Positions 1-8,500 of a stretch of DNA of 44,048 nucleotides are shown piece by piece (position 1 is the first letter of the stretch; each line of letters begins with the position of its first letter). Below the pieces are notes generated by a model. That model saw only the letters and a program-made list of their open reading frames with translations. It made no database searches and was not told where the DNA came from. The stretch comes from an uncultured Porphyromonadaceae bacterium (lineage in GTDB: Bacteria > Bacteroidota > Bacteroidia > Bacteroidales > Muribaculaceae). Made by a program: the position numbers and the translations under genes. The stretch covers positions 1 through 44,048 of the forward strand of contig CAMWNH010000008.1 of the NCBI GenBank assembly GCA_947175605.1, written 5' to 3'.

Positions 1-5
1 CCTCA

Positions 6-110
6 ATGTAGGGACGTGCCTTCGGCACGTATCAAACGCAAGATGCATAATGTCAGGCTATTTGTTTCAGGCAATTCCGTCAGCAACGTGCCGAAGGCAC
101 GTCCGTACAT
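6..110. repeat. Inverted pair of 25-bp palindromic repeats
   Basis: Copies lie at 6-30 and, inverted, at 86-110; they match at 24 of 25 positions. Each copy contains its own perfect 7-bp stem (ACGTGCC, 3-nt loop, GGCACGT), so each can form a small hairpin and the pair can form one large structure around a 55-nt spacer. No gene is visible in 1-193. The arrangement resembles REP/REPIN-type interspersed palindromes. Whether it recurs in the genome cannot be seen here. Confidence 0.75.
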
Positions 111-130
111 GGGTCGCGGCGGGGGTGGGG

Positions 131-172
131 GAAATAAAATCGGCGGGGCGCTCCAAAAAGGGCGCCCCGCCG
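131..172 (-). terminator. Rho-independent terminator of the etf/acyl-CoA dehydrogenase operon
   Basis: An 11-bp almost all-GC stem (141-151 with 162-172) closes a 10-nt loop. On the minus strand it is followed by a T-rich stretch (ATTTTATTTC, 131-140). It sits 22 bp after the stop codon of the acyl-CoA dehydrogenase gene and ends that operon. Confidence 0.85.
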
Positions 173-193
173 AGTATAGGATTGGCTGATATA

Positions 194-1909
194 TCAGGCC
201 TCGGCTGCGTTGATGCCGTAGAAGGCGAGCTGCTCGGGCTTGAAGTTCTTGATGAATTCGGAGTGCTTGCTCACTTCCGCGTCGGCAATCTTGTTGTAGA
301 CCTGCGCGCTGGCCATGAAGCTGTCGTTGCGGTTGGCATCAAGCAGGAGCAGGTAGCTCATCACGATATTGCCGGCCATCTCCACGAGGCGGCGAGCCAT
401 GAAGTCCGTATACTCGGCCTTGCCCACAGCGGAAACAGCTGCGATAGCCTCTTCGTAGAGGGCCGTGAGGCGCTTGAGATTCTCGGCCATGGGCTGCAGC
501 TCGGCCTTGAATTCCGTGGCTGCATAGCCGTCGATGAGCGCCTTGTAGGTGCCGGTGGTGACGTGGCGGATGGCTGCCACAACCTGCAGCTGCGTGGTGC
601 CTTCGTAGATGGATGTGATGCGGGCGTCGCGATATACGCGTTCGCAGGCATAGTCCTTCATGAAGCCGGAGCCGCCGTGGATCTGGATGCAGTCGTAGGC
701 GTTCTGATTGCAGTATTCCGAGCTCATACCCTTGCTCATGGGCGTGAGGGCGTCGGCAAACTTACGGTAGGCCTTGAGTTCGGCCTTCTCCTCGGGTGTG
801 AGCTTGCGCTCGCGTTCGATGTCTTCGAGCACCTTGTAAAGGTCCACGTAGCGGGCAGTCTCGTAGAGCAGCGAGCGGCTGGCGTCGAGCTTGGCCTTGA
901 TGATGGCCAGCATCTCCGACACGGCCGGGAATTCGATGATGGCCTTGCCGAACTGGCGGCGCTCCTTGGCGTAGGCCAGTGCTTCGCGGTAGCAGATCTC
1001 GCTTACGCCCACGCTCTGGGCTGCGATGCCGAGGCGGGCGCCGTTCATGAGAGCCATCACATACTTGATGAGGCCCATGCGCGTGGAGCCGCAAAGCTCG
1101 GCGGGAGCGTTCTTATAAGTGAGCTCGCAGGTGGGCGAACCCTTGATGCCCATCTTGTTCTCGATGCGGCGAACGTCCACACCGCCGTTGCGCTTGTCGT
1201 AGATGAACATCGAGAGGCCGCGGCCGTCCTTGGTGCCCTCTTCCGAGCGGGCCAGAACGAGGTGGATATCGGAGTCGCCGTTGGTGATGAAGCGCTTCAC
1301 GCCGTTGAGCACCCAGGTGCCGTCTTCCTTCTGCGTGGCCTTGAGCATCACGCTCTGGAGGTCGGAGCCGGCGTCGGGCTCGGTGAGGTCCATACTCATG
1401 GTCTCGCCGGCGCATACGCGCGGAATGAAGCGCGAGCGCTGGTCGTCGTTGCCGAACTCATAGAGCGTCTCGGCGCAGTCCTGAAGGCCCCAGAGGTTCT
1501 CGAAACCAGTGTCGGCGCGGCTCACGATGTCCGCAGCCATGATGTAGGGGGTGATGGGGAAGTTGAGACCGCCGAAGCGACGGGGCATAGCCATGCCCAT
1601 CAGGCCGGCCTTGCGGCATGCCTCGAGGTTTTCCTTGGTGCCGTCGGCATAGATCACGCGGTTCTTCTCCACGCGGGGGCCCTGATGGTCCACGCCCTCG
1701 GCGTTGGGAGCGATTACGTCGCCGCAGATCTCACCTACGATTTCGAGCGTGCGCTCGTAGTTGTCCATCGCGTCCTCGTAGTTGAGGGGAGCGTAGTCAT
1801 ACTTTTCGGCTTCTGTATAGTTGCGTTCCTTGAGCTCCACGATCTTCTGCATCATGGGATGCGTCAGATGGTGCTTCAGGTCGGGATTGTCGGTATAAAA
1901 GTTTGCCAT
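194..1909 (-). CDS. Acyl-CoA dehydrogenase, long Bacteroidales type
   Basis: FAD-dependent alpha,beta-dehydrogenation of acyl-CoA, or the reverse reduction of enoyl-CoA. At 571 aa it is much longer than classical short- and medium-chain enzymes (about 380 aa). The FAD/substrate signature MDLTEPDAGSDLQ is near residues 173-185. The catalytic base is in IYEGTTQ, E436. A very charged insertion, about 355-390, sits in the C-terminal helical domain. A further domain of about 110 residues follows the core. The start is 3 bp after the etfA stop, so it is co-transcribed and surely uses EtfAB as electron partner. Substrate chain length cannot be read from the sequence; butyryl/crotonyl-CoA is one possibility. 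No thiolase, crotonase or CoA-transferase gene is in view. Confidence 0.92.
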   Translation of the reverse strand: MANFYTDNPDLKHHLTHPMMQKIVELKERNYTEAEKYDYAPLNYEDAMDNYERTLEIVGEICGDVIAPNAEGVDHQGPRVEKNRVIYADGTKENLEACRKAGLMGMAMPRRFGGLNFPITPYIMAADIVSRADTGFENLWGLQDCAETLYEFGNDDQRSRFIPRVCAGETMSMDLTEPDAGSDLQSVMLKATQKEDGTWVLNGVKRFITNGDSDIHLVLARSEEGTKDGRGLSMFIYDKRNGGVDVRRIENKMGIKGSPTCELTYKNAPAELCGSTRMGLIKYVMALMNGARLGIAAQSVGVSEICYREALAYAKERRQFGKAIIEFPAVSEMLAIIKAKLDASRSLLYETARYVDLYKVLEDIERERKLTPEEKAELKAYRKFADALTPMSKGMSSEYCNQNAYDCIQIHGGSGFMKDYACERVYRDARITSIYEGTTQLQVVAAIRHVTTGTYKALIDGYAATEFKAELQPMAENLKRLTALYEEAIAAVSAVGKAEYTDFMARRLVEMAGNIVMSYLLLLDANRNDSFMASAQVYNKIADAEVSKHSEFIKNFKPEQLAFYGINAAEA

Positions 1910-1912
1910 TGT

Positions 1913-2941
1913 TTACTTGGAGTTTTTCTTGTAGTACTTGATGAGCTTGGGCACGACCTCTTCCATGTCGCCGGTGATGACGAAGTCGGCGATCTTGTTG
2001 ATGGGTGCGTTGGGGTCGTTGTTGATGGAGATGATGATGGAGCTCTCCTGCATGCCGGCGATGTGCTGGATCTGACCGGAGATGCCGCATGCGATGTAGA
2101 GCTTGGGACGCACTGTCACGCCCGTCTGACCAATCTGACGCTCATGCTCGATGAAACCTGCATCGACGGCTGCGCGCGATGCGCCCACCTCGGCGCCCAG
2201 GGTCTGGGCCAGGTCGTAGAGGAGCTGGAAGTTCTCCTTGCTGCCCACGCCGTAGCCGCCGGCCACGATGATGGGGGAGTTCTTTATATTGACTTTCGAC
2301 TTCTCGATATGGCGGTCGATGATCTCCACGACGTAGTCCGTATCGGCGATGTACTTCTTGGGGTCGAGCTTCACGACTTCGCCCTTGTGTGCAGGATCGA
2401 ATACTTCCTTCTTCATCACGCCCTCGCGCACGGTGGCCATCTGGGGGCGGTGTTCGGGGTTGACGATCGTGGCCACGATATTGCCGCCGAATGCGGGACG
2501 GATCTGCAGTAGCAGGTCCTTGTATTCCTTGCCGGTCTTGGCGTCCTTGTGGTCGCCGATTTCGAGGGCCGTGCAGTCGGCGGTGAGGCCGCTGTGGAGG
2601 CAGGAGCTCACGCGGGGGCCGAGGTCACGGCCTATGCAGGTGGCGCCCATGAGGCACACCTGAGGCTCGATTTCCTTGAAGAGGTTGATGAGCGCGGCGG
2701 CGTGGGGGTTGGAAGTATAGGGGTAGAGGCGCTCGTCCTCGATTTTGTAGACGGTGTCGGCGCCGTAGGGAAAGATCTGATCTTCCACGCCGTCGAGCTT
2801 GTCGCCAATCACGACGGCTTCGAGCTTCACGCCCAGGCGGTTGGCCAGCACGCGACCCTTGGTGAGGAGTTCGAGGCTCACGTCGGCCACGCGTCCGTCC
2901 TCGTATTCGCAATATACAATGAGGTTGTTCTTGTCTGCCAT
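1913..2941 (-). CDS. etfA: Electron transfer flavoprotein alpha subunit
   Basis: Large subunit of the EtfAB heterodimer that exchanges electrons with acyl-CoA dehydrogenase. It has an N-terminal Rossmann-like domain (1-200) and a C-terminal FAD domain. The ETF-alpha signature (LYIACGISGQIQH) is present, followed by the AGMQESSIIISIN and FVITGDMEEVVP segments that contact FAD. The length of 342 aa is normal. It begins 25 bp after etfB and ends 3 bp before the acyl-CoA dehydrogenase start, so the three genes form one operon. Family assignment is firm. Whether this ETF is bifurcating is argued mainly from the beta subunit. Confidence 0.95.
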   Translation of the reverse strand: MADKNNLIVYCEYEDGRVADVSLELLTKGRVLANRLGVKLEAVVIGDKLDGVEDQIFPYGADTVYKIEDERLYPYTSNPHAAALINLFKEIEPQVCLMGATCIGRDLGPRVSSCLHSGLTADCTALEIGDHKDAKTGKEYKDLLLQIRPAFGGNIVATIVNPEHRPQMATVREGVMKKEVFDPAHKGEVVKLDPKKYIADTDYVVEIIDRHIEKSKVNIKNSPIIVAGGYGVGSKENFQLLYDLAQTLGAEVGASRAAVDAGFIEHERQIGQTGVTVRPKLYIACGISGQIQHIAGMQESSIIISINNDPNAPINKIADFVITGDMEEVVPKLIKYYKKNSK

Positions 2942-2966
2942 AGCTGTTGTGTCAGTTTAACGGGCC

Positions 2967-3842
2967 TTAGCCGATTGTGTGGTTGGTGATGAGTTCTTTG
3001 ATGAGGTCTTCGAGCTGTGCATCGTCGTTGCCGGCGATGTTGCGGCTTTCCTTGGCGGTGAATACCACGTTCTCGATGGATTTCACCTTGGTGGGCGAGC
3101 CGGGCAGACCGATCTGCTCGGGGTCGGCGTCCACGTAGGCTGCGCCCCATTCCTGAAGCTGGAGCTCGGGACGCTTCTCCACGATGGCGGCTGCCTCGGG
3201 GGCGAGGGCCTTGAGCTCGGAGGGAGAGGCGGCGCGCTTGTACTGCATCACGCGCTTGGCGTTGCGCGGGCGGCAGGGGGCGGCGGAGCCATTGACCGTG
3301 ACTACGCAGGGCAGGGGAGCCTTCACGGTCTCCACGCCATGCTCCAGACGGCGCTTCACGACTACATATCCGTCCTTGAGTTCGAGAATCTCTTCGGCGT
3401 ACGTAACCTGCGGAATGCCGAGCTTCTCGGCAATCTGCGGACCCACCTGGGCCGTATCGCCGTCGATGGCCTGACGACCGCCGAGGATGATATCGTAGTT
3501 GCCGAACTTCTTCACGGCCTGTGCCAGCGAGTAGCTGGTGGCCAGCGTGTCGGCGCCGCCCAGGGCGCGGTCCGTGAGCACGATGCCGCCGTCGGCACCG
3601 CGGAAAATGGCTTCGCGGATCACTTCGGCGGCACGGGGCAGGCCCATGGTCAGGATGGTGACTGTCGAGCCGGGATTGGCGTCCTTGAGACGCAGGGCCT
3701 GCTCGAGTGCATTGAGGTCTTCAGGGTTAAAGATTGCGGGCAATGCGGCACGGTTGATCGTGCCGTCTTCCTTCATCGCATCCTTGCCAACATTGCGGGT
3801 GTCGGGCACCTGCTTGGCAAGTACAATGATGTTTAAGCTCAT
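2967..3842 (-). CDS. etfB: Electron transfer flavoprotein beta subunit
   Basis: Small ETF subunit, 291 aa, first gene of the etfB-etfA-dehydrogenase operon. Motifs seen in order: IIVLAKQVPDT at the N terminus, FNPEDLNALEQALRLKD (nucleotide-binding region), GADTLATS, GRQAIDGDTAQVGP, and GSPTKVKS near the C terminus. From memory of the family, the last three are nearly identical to the Clostridium EtfB that works with butyryl-CoA dehydrogenase in flavin-based electron bifurcation, rather than to mitochondrial or proteobacterial ETF. A consensus promoter lies 54-85 bp upstream. Confidence 0.95.
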   Translation of the reverse strand: MSLNIIVLAKQVPDTRNVGKDAMKEDGTINRAALPAIFNPEDLNALEQALRLKDANPGSTVTILTMGLPRAAEVIREAIFRGADGGIVLTDRALGGADTLATSYSLAQAVKKFGNYDIILGGRQAIDGDTAQVGPQIAEKLGIPQVTYAEEILELKDGYVVVKRRLEHGVETVKAPLPCVVTVNGSAAPCRPRNAKRVMQYKRAASPSELKALAPEAAAIVEKRPELQLQEWGAAYVDADPEQIGLPGSPTKVKSIENVVFTAKESRNIAGNDDAQLEDLIKELITNHTIG

Positions 3843-3895
3843 AATTTCTTATGTTTATGGTTTGTGAATTGTCTTAATTCGGTTTATCGCGACTA

Positions 3896-3927
3896 CAAAG
3901 GTAGTAAATTATTCTTTTTTTGGCAAA
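3896..3927 (-). promoter_or_regulatory. Bacteroidetes-type promoter of etfB operon
   Basis: On the minus strand TTTG (3927-3924) is followed after 20 bp by TACCTTTG (3903-3896), a full match to the TTTG-N19-20-TAnnTTTG consensus. Transcription would start near 3889, giving a leader of about 45 nt before etfB. Confidence 0.8.
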
Positions 3928-3980
3928 TTTTCAGTAAATTACCTTGCATATTATGATTTTATGCCCTGTCATCGGACTGC

Positions 3981-5414
3981 CTAAAAGTGACTCGAGCCGT
4001 CGAAACAGTGCGTGCAGACGCGCTCGCGGGGTATGCCGATGGCCTTCACAAGGTCCTCGATGGAGCTGAAACGGAGCGAGTCGAGGCCCAGATCCTTGCG
4101 GATTTCGTCCACCATGGCCTCGTAGCGGGCAGTGCCTGCCGTCGCATATTCCTTGAGTGCTTCCTCGCTCGGATTGGGCTCGAGACGCTCGATCACGCGG
4201 CGCGCAATAAGCTCCATGGGGCTGCGCGAGCTGGTGAAGTTGATGAAGTCGCAGGGATAGATCAGCGGCGGGCAGCTGATGCGGATGTGCACGGCGCGCG
4301 CGCCGGCGTTGCGCACGTCCGTCACGTTGTCGCGCAGCTGGGTGCCGCGCACGATGGAGTCGTCGCAGAAGGCCACGCTCTTGCCGCGCAGGAGGTCGTC
4401 GTTGGCTATCAGCTTCATTTTGGCCACGAGTTCGCGGCGCTCCTGGGTGCCCGGCGTGAAGCTGCGGGGCCATGTGGGGGTGTATTTCACGAGTCCGCGG
4501 AGGAAGGGCTTGCCTGCGCCTGCGGCGTAGCCCAGTGCCATGCCCGTGCCGGAGTCGGGCACGGGACTCACGAAGTCGAGATCGCTGTCCAGCGCCTTGC
4601 ACTTTTCGCCCATGATGCGGCCGCATTCGTAGCGCATCTCGTCGACGTTGCGTCCCTCGTAGCGGCAGGGAGGATAGCCGTAGTAGGTCCATAGGAAGGC
4701 GCATATCTGCATGTCCTTGCCCGGAGCCTGCAACTGCTCGATGCCCTTCTCGGCCGTGATGCTCACGATTTCGGCAGGCCCGAGGTCGTAGATATGCTTG
4801 TAGCCCAGGTTGGCGAATGCGGAGGTCTCCGACGATACGGCATAGCTGCCGTCGTTTTCGTTATATCCGACGGCTATGGGCGTGCGGCCGAGGCGGTCGC
4901 GTGCGGCCACGAGCCCCGTCTCCGTCAGCACCAGCATCGAGCATGAGCCTTTCACTGTGTCCTGCACGTGGCGCAGCCCGTCCGTCAGGCTATCGCCCTC
5001 GGCGATGAGCGCCGCGATGAGCTCCGTGGGATTCACCGTGTCGCGCGAATGCTCGCAGAAGTGTATGCCCTTGTCCAGGAGCGTTGATTCTATTTCCGGG
5101 ATATTGGTCACCCGCGCCACCGTCACGATGGCGAATTTGCCCAGACGCGTATTCACGATTATGGGTTGCGCATCCGTGTCCGATATCACGCCTATGCCGC
5201 TTTCGCCCTTGAAGTCGGGCAGATCGCCCTCGAATTTTGTGCGGAAGTATGAGTTCTCGATATTGTGTATCTGGCGCGCGAAGTGTTTTTTCTCCTTGTC
5301 GAAGGTTGCCATGCCTGCACGGCGAGTGCCCAGATGCGAGTTATAGTCCACGCCGTAGAAAAGCTCGTCGACGCAAGCCTTGTTCTTTTTGATTACACCG
5401 AAGAAACCGCCCAT
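3981..5414 (-). CDS. PurF-like phosphoribosyltransferase with a lost glutaminase site
   Basis: The 477-aa protein aligns end to end with glutamine PRPP amidotransferase (PurF). The PRPP loop is intact (FCDDSIVRGTQ, about 349-359), as is PVPDSGTGMALGY (285-296). Four cysteines, C238, C388, C467 and C470, fall where Bacillus-type PurF binds a [4Fe-4S] cluster. The glutaminase half is dismantled. The N terminus reads MGGFFG where PurF has MCG, so the nucleophile Cys is Gly. The RYS loop is absent. The NGN oxyanion segment is replaced by ARVTN. The usual QHRGQE motif is HLGTRR. The PRPP-domain flexible loop is also altered (KYTPTWPRSFTPGTQ). It cannot be a normal glutamine-using PurF. It may use free ammonia, another substrate, or be regulatory. 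It lies 119 bp downstream of purL, on the same strand. Confidence 0.85.
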   Translation of the reverse strand: MGGFFGVIKKNKACVDELFYGVDYNSHLGTRRAGMATFDKEKKHFARQIHNIENSYFRTKFEGDLPDFKGESGIGVISDTDAQPIIVNTRLGKFAIVTVARVTNIPEIESTLLDKGIHFCEHSRDTVNPTELIAALIAEGDSLTDGLRHVQDTVKGSCSMLVLTETGLVAARDRLGRTPIAVGYNENDGSYAVSSETSAFANLGYKHIYDLGPAEIVSITAEKGIEQLQAPGKDMQICAFLWTYYGYPPCRYEGRNVDEMRYECGRIMGEKCKALDSDLDFVSPVPDSGTGMALGYAAGAGKPFLRGLVKYTPTWPRSFTPGTQERRELVAKMKLIANDDLLRGKSVAFCDDSIVRGTQLRDNVTDVRNAGARAVHIRISCPPLIYPCDFINFTSSRSPMELIARRVIERLEPNPSEEALKEYATAGTARYEAMVDEIRKDLGLDSLRFSSIEDLVKAIGIPRERVCTHCFDGSSHF

Positions 5415-5480
5415 ATGGATGTGTGTTTAAAAGGGGTTGTGAAAAATGTACTCTATTATTGTCTATTGGAATGAAAATTG

Positions 5481-5525
5481 CGAAGCTCAGACCCGGCCTC
5501 CGTGCGGTGCGGTGTCTGAGCTTCG
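5481..5525 (-). terminator. Hairpin between purL and the purF-like gene
   Basis: A perfect 12-bp stem (5481-5492 with 5514-5525) starts 8 bp after the purL stop on the minus strand. It is followed by GCAATTTTCATT, only a short T run. It is probably a terminator or attenuator for purL. No TAnnTTTG element was found between it and the purF-like start. Confidence 0.6.
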
Positions 5526-5533
5526 TGTAAGTC

Positions 5534-8500
5534 TTATCGTGTGTGCTGCTCCACCCATTTGCGGGCGTTCACGAAGGCCTCGATCCAGATGGTCACTTCG
5601 TCGTTGCGGCGCGATCGGGGGTAGTAGGCGCATTGCCAGGGGAATATCGCGCGTTCCAGGTGAGGCATCATGGCCAGATGGCGGCCGTCGGCGCTTGCCA
5701 GTGCGGCCACATCGCCCGTCGAGCCGTTGGGATTGCCGGGATACTGGTGGTAGCTGTAGCGGCCTACGACGTTCATCTCGCGAAGCGGTTTGCGGAACGA
5801 GAAGCGTCCCTCGCCGTGGGCCACCCAGATACCGGTGCGCACGCCCGACAGGCTGCCGAACATCACGCTGTCGTTCTTGGGTATGGTCATGTTCACGAAC
5901 GCGCTCTCGAACTTGTGCGACACGTTATGCTCCATGCTCACGGGGCTCTCGTCGCCCCCGCCGAACAGCAGGTTCAGTTCTATCATCAGCTGGCAGCCGT
6001 TGCAGACACCGAGGCTGAGCGTATCCTCGCGTGCGTAGTAACGGCGCAGTGTCTCGCGTGCCGTTTCGTTCCAGCGGAAGCCCGAGGCCCAGCCCTTGGC
6101 GGAGCCAAGTACGTCGGAATTGGAGAAGCCGCCGCAGAACACTATCATGTTCACGTCATCGAGGGTCTCGCGGCCGCTCATGATGTCCGTCATGTGCACA
6201 TCCTTCACGTCGAAGCCGGCCAGGAAGAGCGAGTAAGCCATCTCGCGGTCGCCGTTCACGCCCTTTTCGCGGATGATGGCCGCGCGGACGCCGCTGCGTT
6301 CAGCCCCGCGGCGGTCGTTGAGACCGTAACGCTCGAGCGTACCCTTGAAGCCCTTGGGAAGGATGTATTTCAGTGGCTGGTGCGCGAAGTTGGCAAAGCG
6401 CTGCTCGGCGCATGCCTCGCCGCTCTGAAGGCGGTCGAGAAGATATGAAGGCGTGTACCAGAGCTTGCGCATGCTGTCGATATTCACCAGATGCAGCTCG
6501 CCCTCGTGCGAGATCTGAAGCACGCGTTCGGGTGTGGTCGTGGCGATGGGGAAGTAGCGTACCTCGGCCTTGTCGAGAATGTCTTCAACGGAAGCCTTGC
6601 GCGCCTCGTCAACCTGAATAACGAGTGCCGGATTCTCGGCGAAAAGAATCTTCACGAGATCCTTCTCCTGCATCACCATGCCGAAGCCGTCGGTATACAT
6701 CTTCAGGCCGCCACGCGTATTGGCAAAGAGCATTTCGAGCAGCGTGGTCACGAGGCCGCCGGCGCTAACGTCGTGCATCGCCAGCAGCTTACGCTTGCGC
6801 ACGAGCGTCTGCACCGTGTTGAATGCCTTGGCAAAAGCCTTGGCGTCCTTCACATCGGGAGCATCCGAGCCCACGGCATTCAGTGTCTGGGCCAGTGCCG
6901 AACCGCCCAGACGGAGCTTGTCGGAGGAGAAATCTATGTAGTAAAGCGTCGTGTTGGCTGCGGTGTTGAGAACCGGACCCACCGTGCGACGCACATTTTC
7001 AACAGGGCTGGCAGCGGAGATGATGACCGTGCCGGGGGCATAGACCTTGTCCTGACCGTACTTCTGCGTCATCGACAGAGAGTCCTTACCCGTGGGGATG
7101 TTGATACCTAAGGCGCAGGCGAAATCCGAGCAGGCCTCGACGGCGCTGTAGAGCGCAGCATCCTCGCCGGGATTCTTGCAGGGCCACATCCAGTTGGCGC
7201 TGAGCGATACACTCTTCAGCCCGGAAGCCAGATCCGCACCGACGATATTGGTGAGGGATTCCGCGATGGCCAGACGCGAGCCGGCGGCCGGATTGGCCAG
7301 CGCTGCGGCCGGTGCATGACCGATCGAGGTCGCGATGCCCTTGCGTCCATGATAGTCCAGGGCCACGATGCCGCAGTCGCTAAGCGGCAGCTGAATCTCG
7401 CCCTGACACTGCTGACGTGCAACACGGCCTGTCACGGAGCGGTCTACCTTGTTGGTAAGCCAGTCCTTACATGCCACGGATTCGAGCATCATCACATCGG
7501 AGATATAGCGGTCCAGCTGCGAGGGATCGGTTTCGACATTGCGGTATTCATTCGCCACCGTGCTGTCGCTTATCACCGTCTTGGGCGAGTTGCCCAGCAT
7601 GTCGGTCACGGCCAGATCGATAACGTTTTTGCCGTCCTTGTGGCCGAAGGTCAGGCGGTGGTCATCAGTCGTGTGGCCCACGATGTAAAGCGGGGCACGC
7701 TCACGCTCGGCGATACGCTCCACCAGCGGAATGTCCTTGGGCTTGATTACGAAGCCCATGCGCTCCTGGCTCTCGTTGCCTATGATTTCCTTGTCCGAGA
7801 GGGTAGGGTCGCCCACAGGCAGAGCGTCGATGTCGATGAAGCCACCCGTCGCTTCGATAAGCTCGGAGAGCGCGTTCAGGTGGCCGCCCGCGCCGTGGTC
7901 GTGTATGCTCACGATAGGATTGAAGGCGCTTTCAGCCAGGGCGCGGATCACGTTTGCCACACGCTTCTGCATTTCCGGATTGGCGCGCTGCACGGCGTTG
8001 AGCTCGATGGCGTTTGCATATTGGCCCGTCTCGACCGACGAAACAGCGCCGCCGCCCATGCCGATGCGGTAGTTGTCGCCACCGGCGATCACCACGGCCT
8101 GTCCGGCCTTCGGTTCGCCCTTGATGGCATCTTTCTTCGCTGCGAATCCTACACCGCCCGCCAGCATTATCACCTTGTCGTAGGCCAGACGGCGCTCGTT
8201 CTCGCAGTGCTCGAAAGTGAAGAGCGAACCGCAGATGAGAGGCTGTCCGAACTTATTGCCGAAGTCCGACGCGCCGTTGGAGGCTTTGATGAGAATTTCC
8301 GACGGAGTCTGGTAGAGCCATTGGCGCTCGTTCATGGCATATTGCCAGCGCATATCGGGGCTCAGACGGGGGTAGGAAGTCATGTAGACGGCCGTGCCCG
8401 CAATCGGCAGGCTGGCGCGTCCGCCGCCCAGACGGTCGCGGATTTCACCGCCGCTGCCCGTGGCCGCACCGTTGAAAGGCTCCACGGTGGTGGGGAAGTT

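Noticed and set aside
6-110. Transposon ends or attachment site
   Set aside because: The 55-nt interior is too short to encode anything and no target duplication is visible; a REP-like doublet fits better.
50-2512. 820-codon open frame on plus across the acyl-CoA dehydrogenase and etfA genes
   Set aside because: It is antisense to two unmistakable genes, has a low-complexity Ala/Val/Gly/His/Asp composition, and no recognisable domain. Long antisense frames are common in GC-biased codon usage.
2979-3836. 285-codon plus-strand frame opposite etfB
   Set aside because: Exact mirror of etfB with the same antisense composition; no promoter on that strand.
3981-5414. PurF-like gene as a frameshifted or mis-started normal purF
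   Set aside because: MGGFFG aligns directly with MCGxxG, the frame is intact, and other glutaminase residues are also lost, so a single error cannot explain it.
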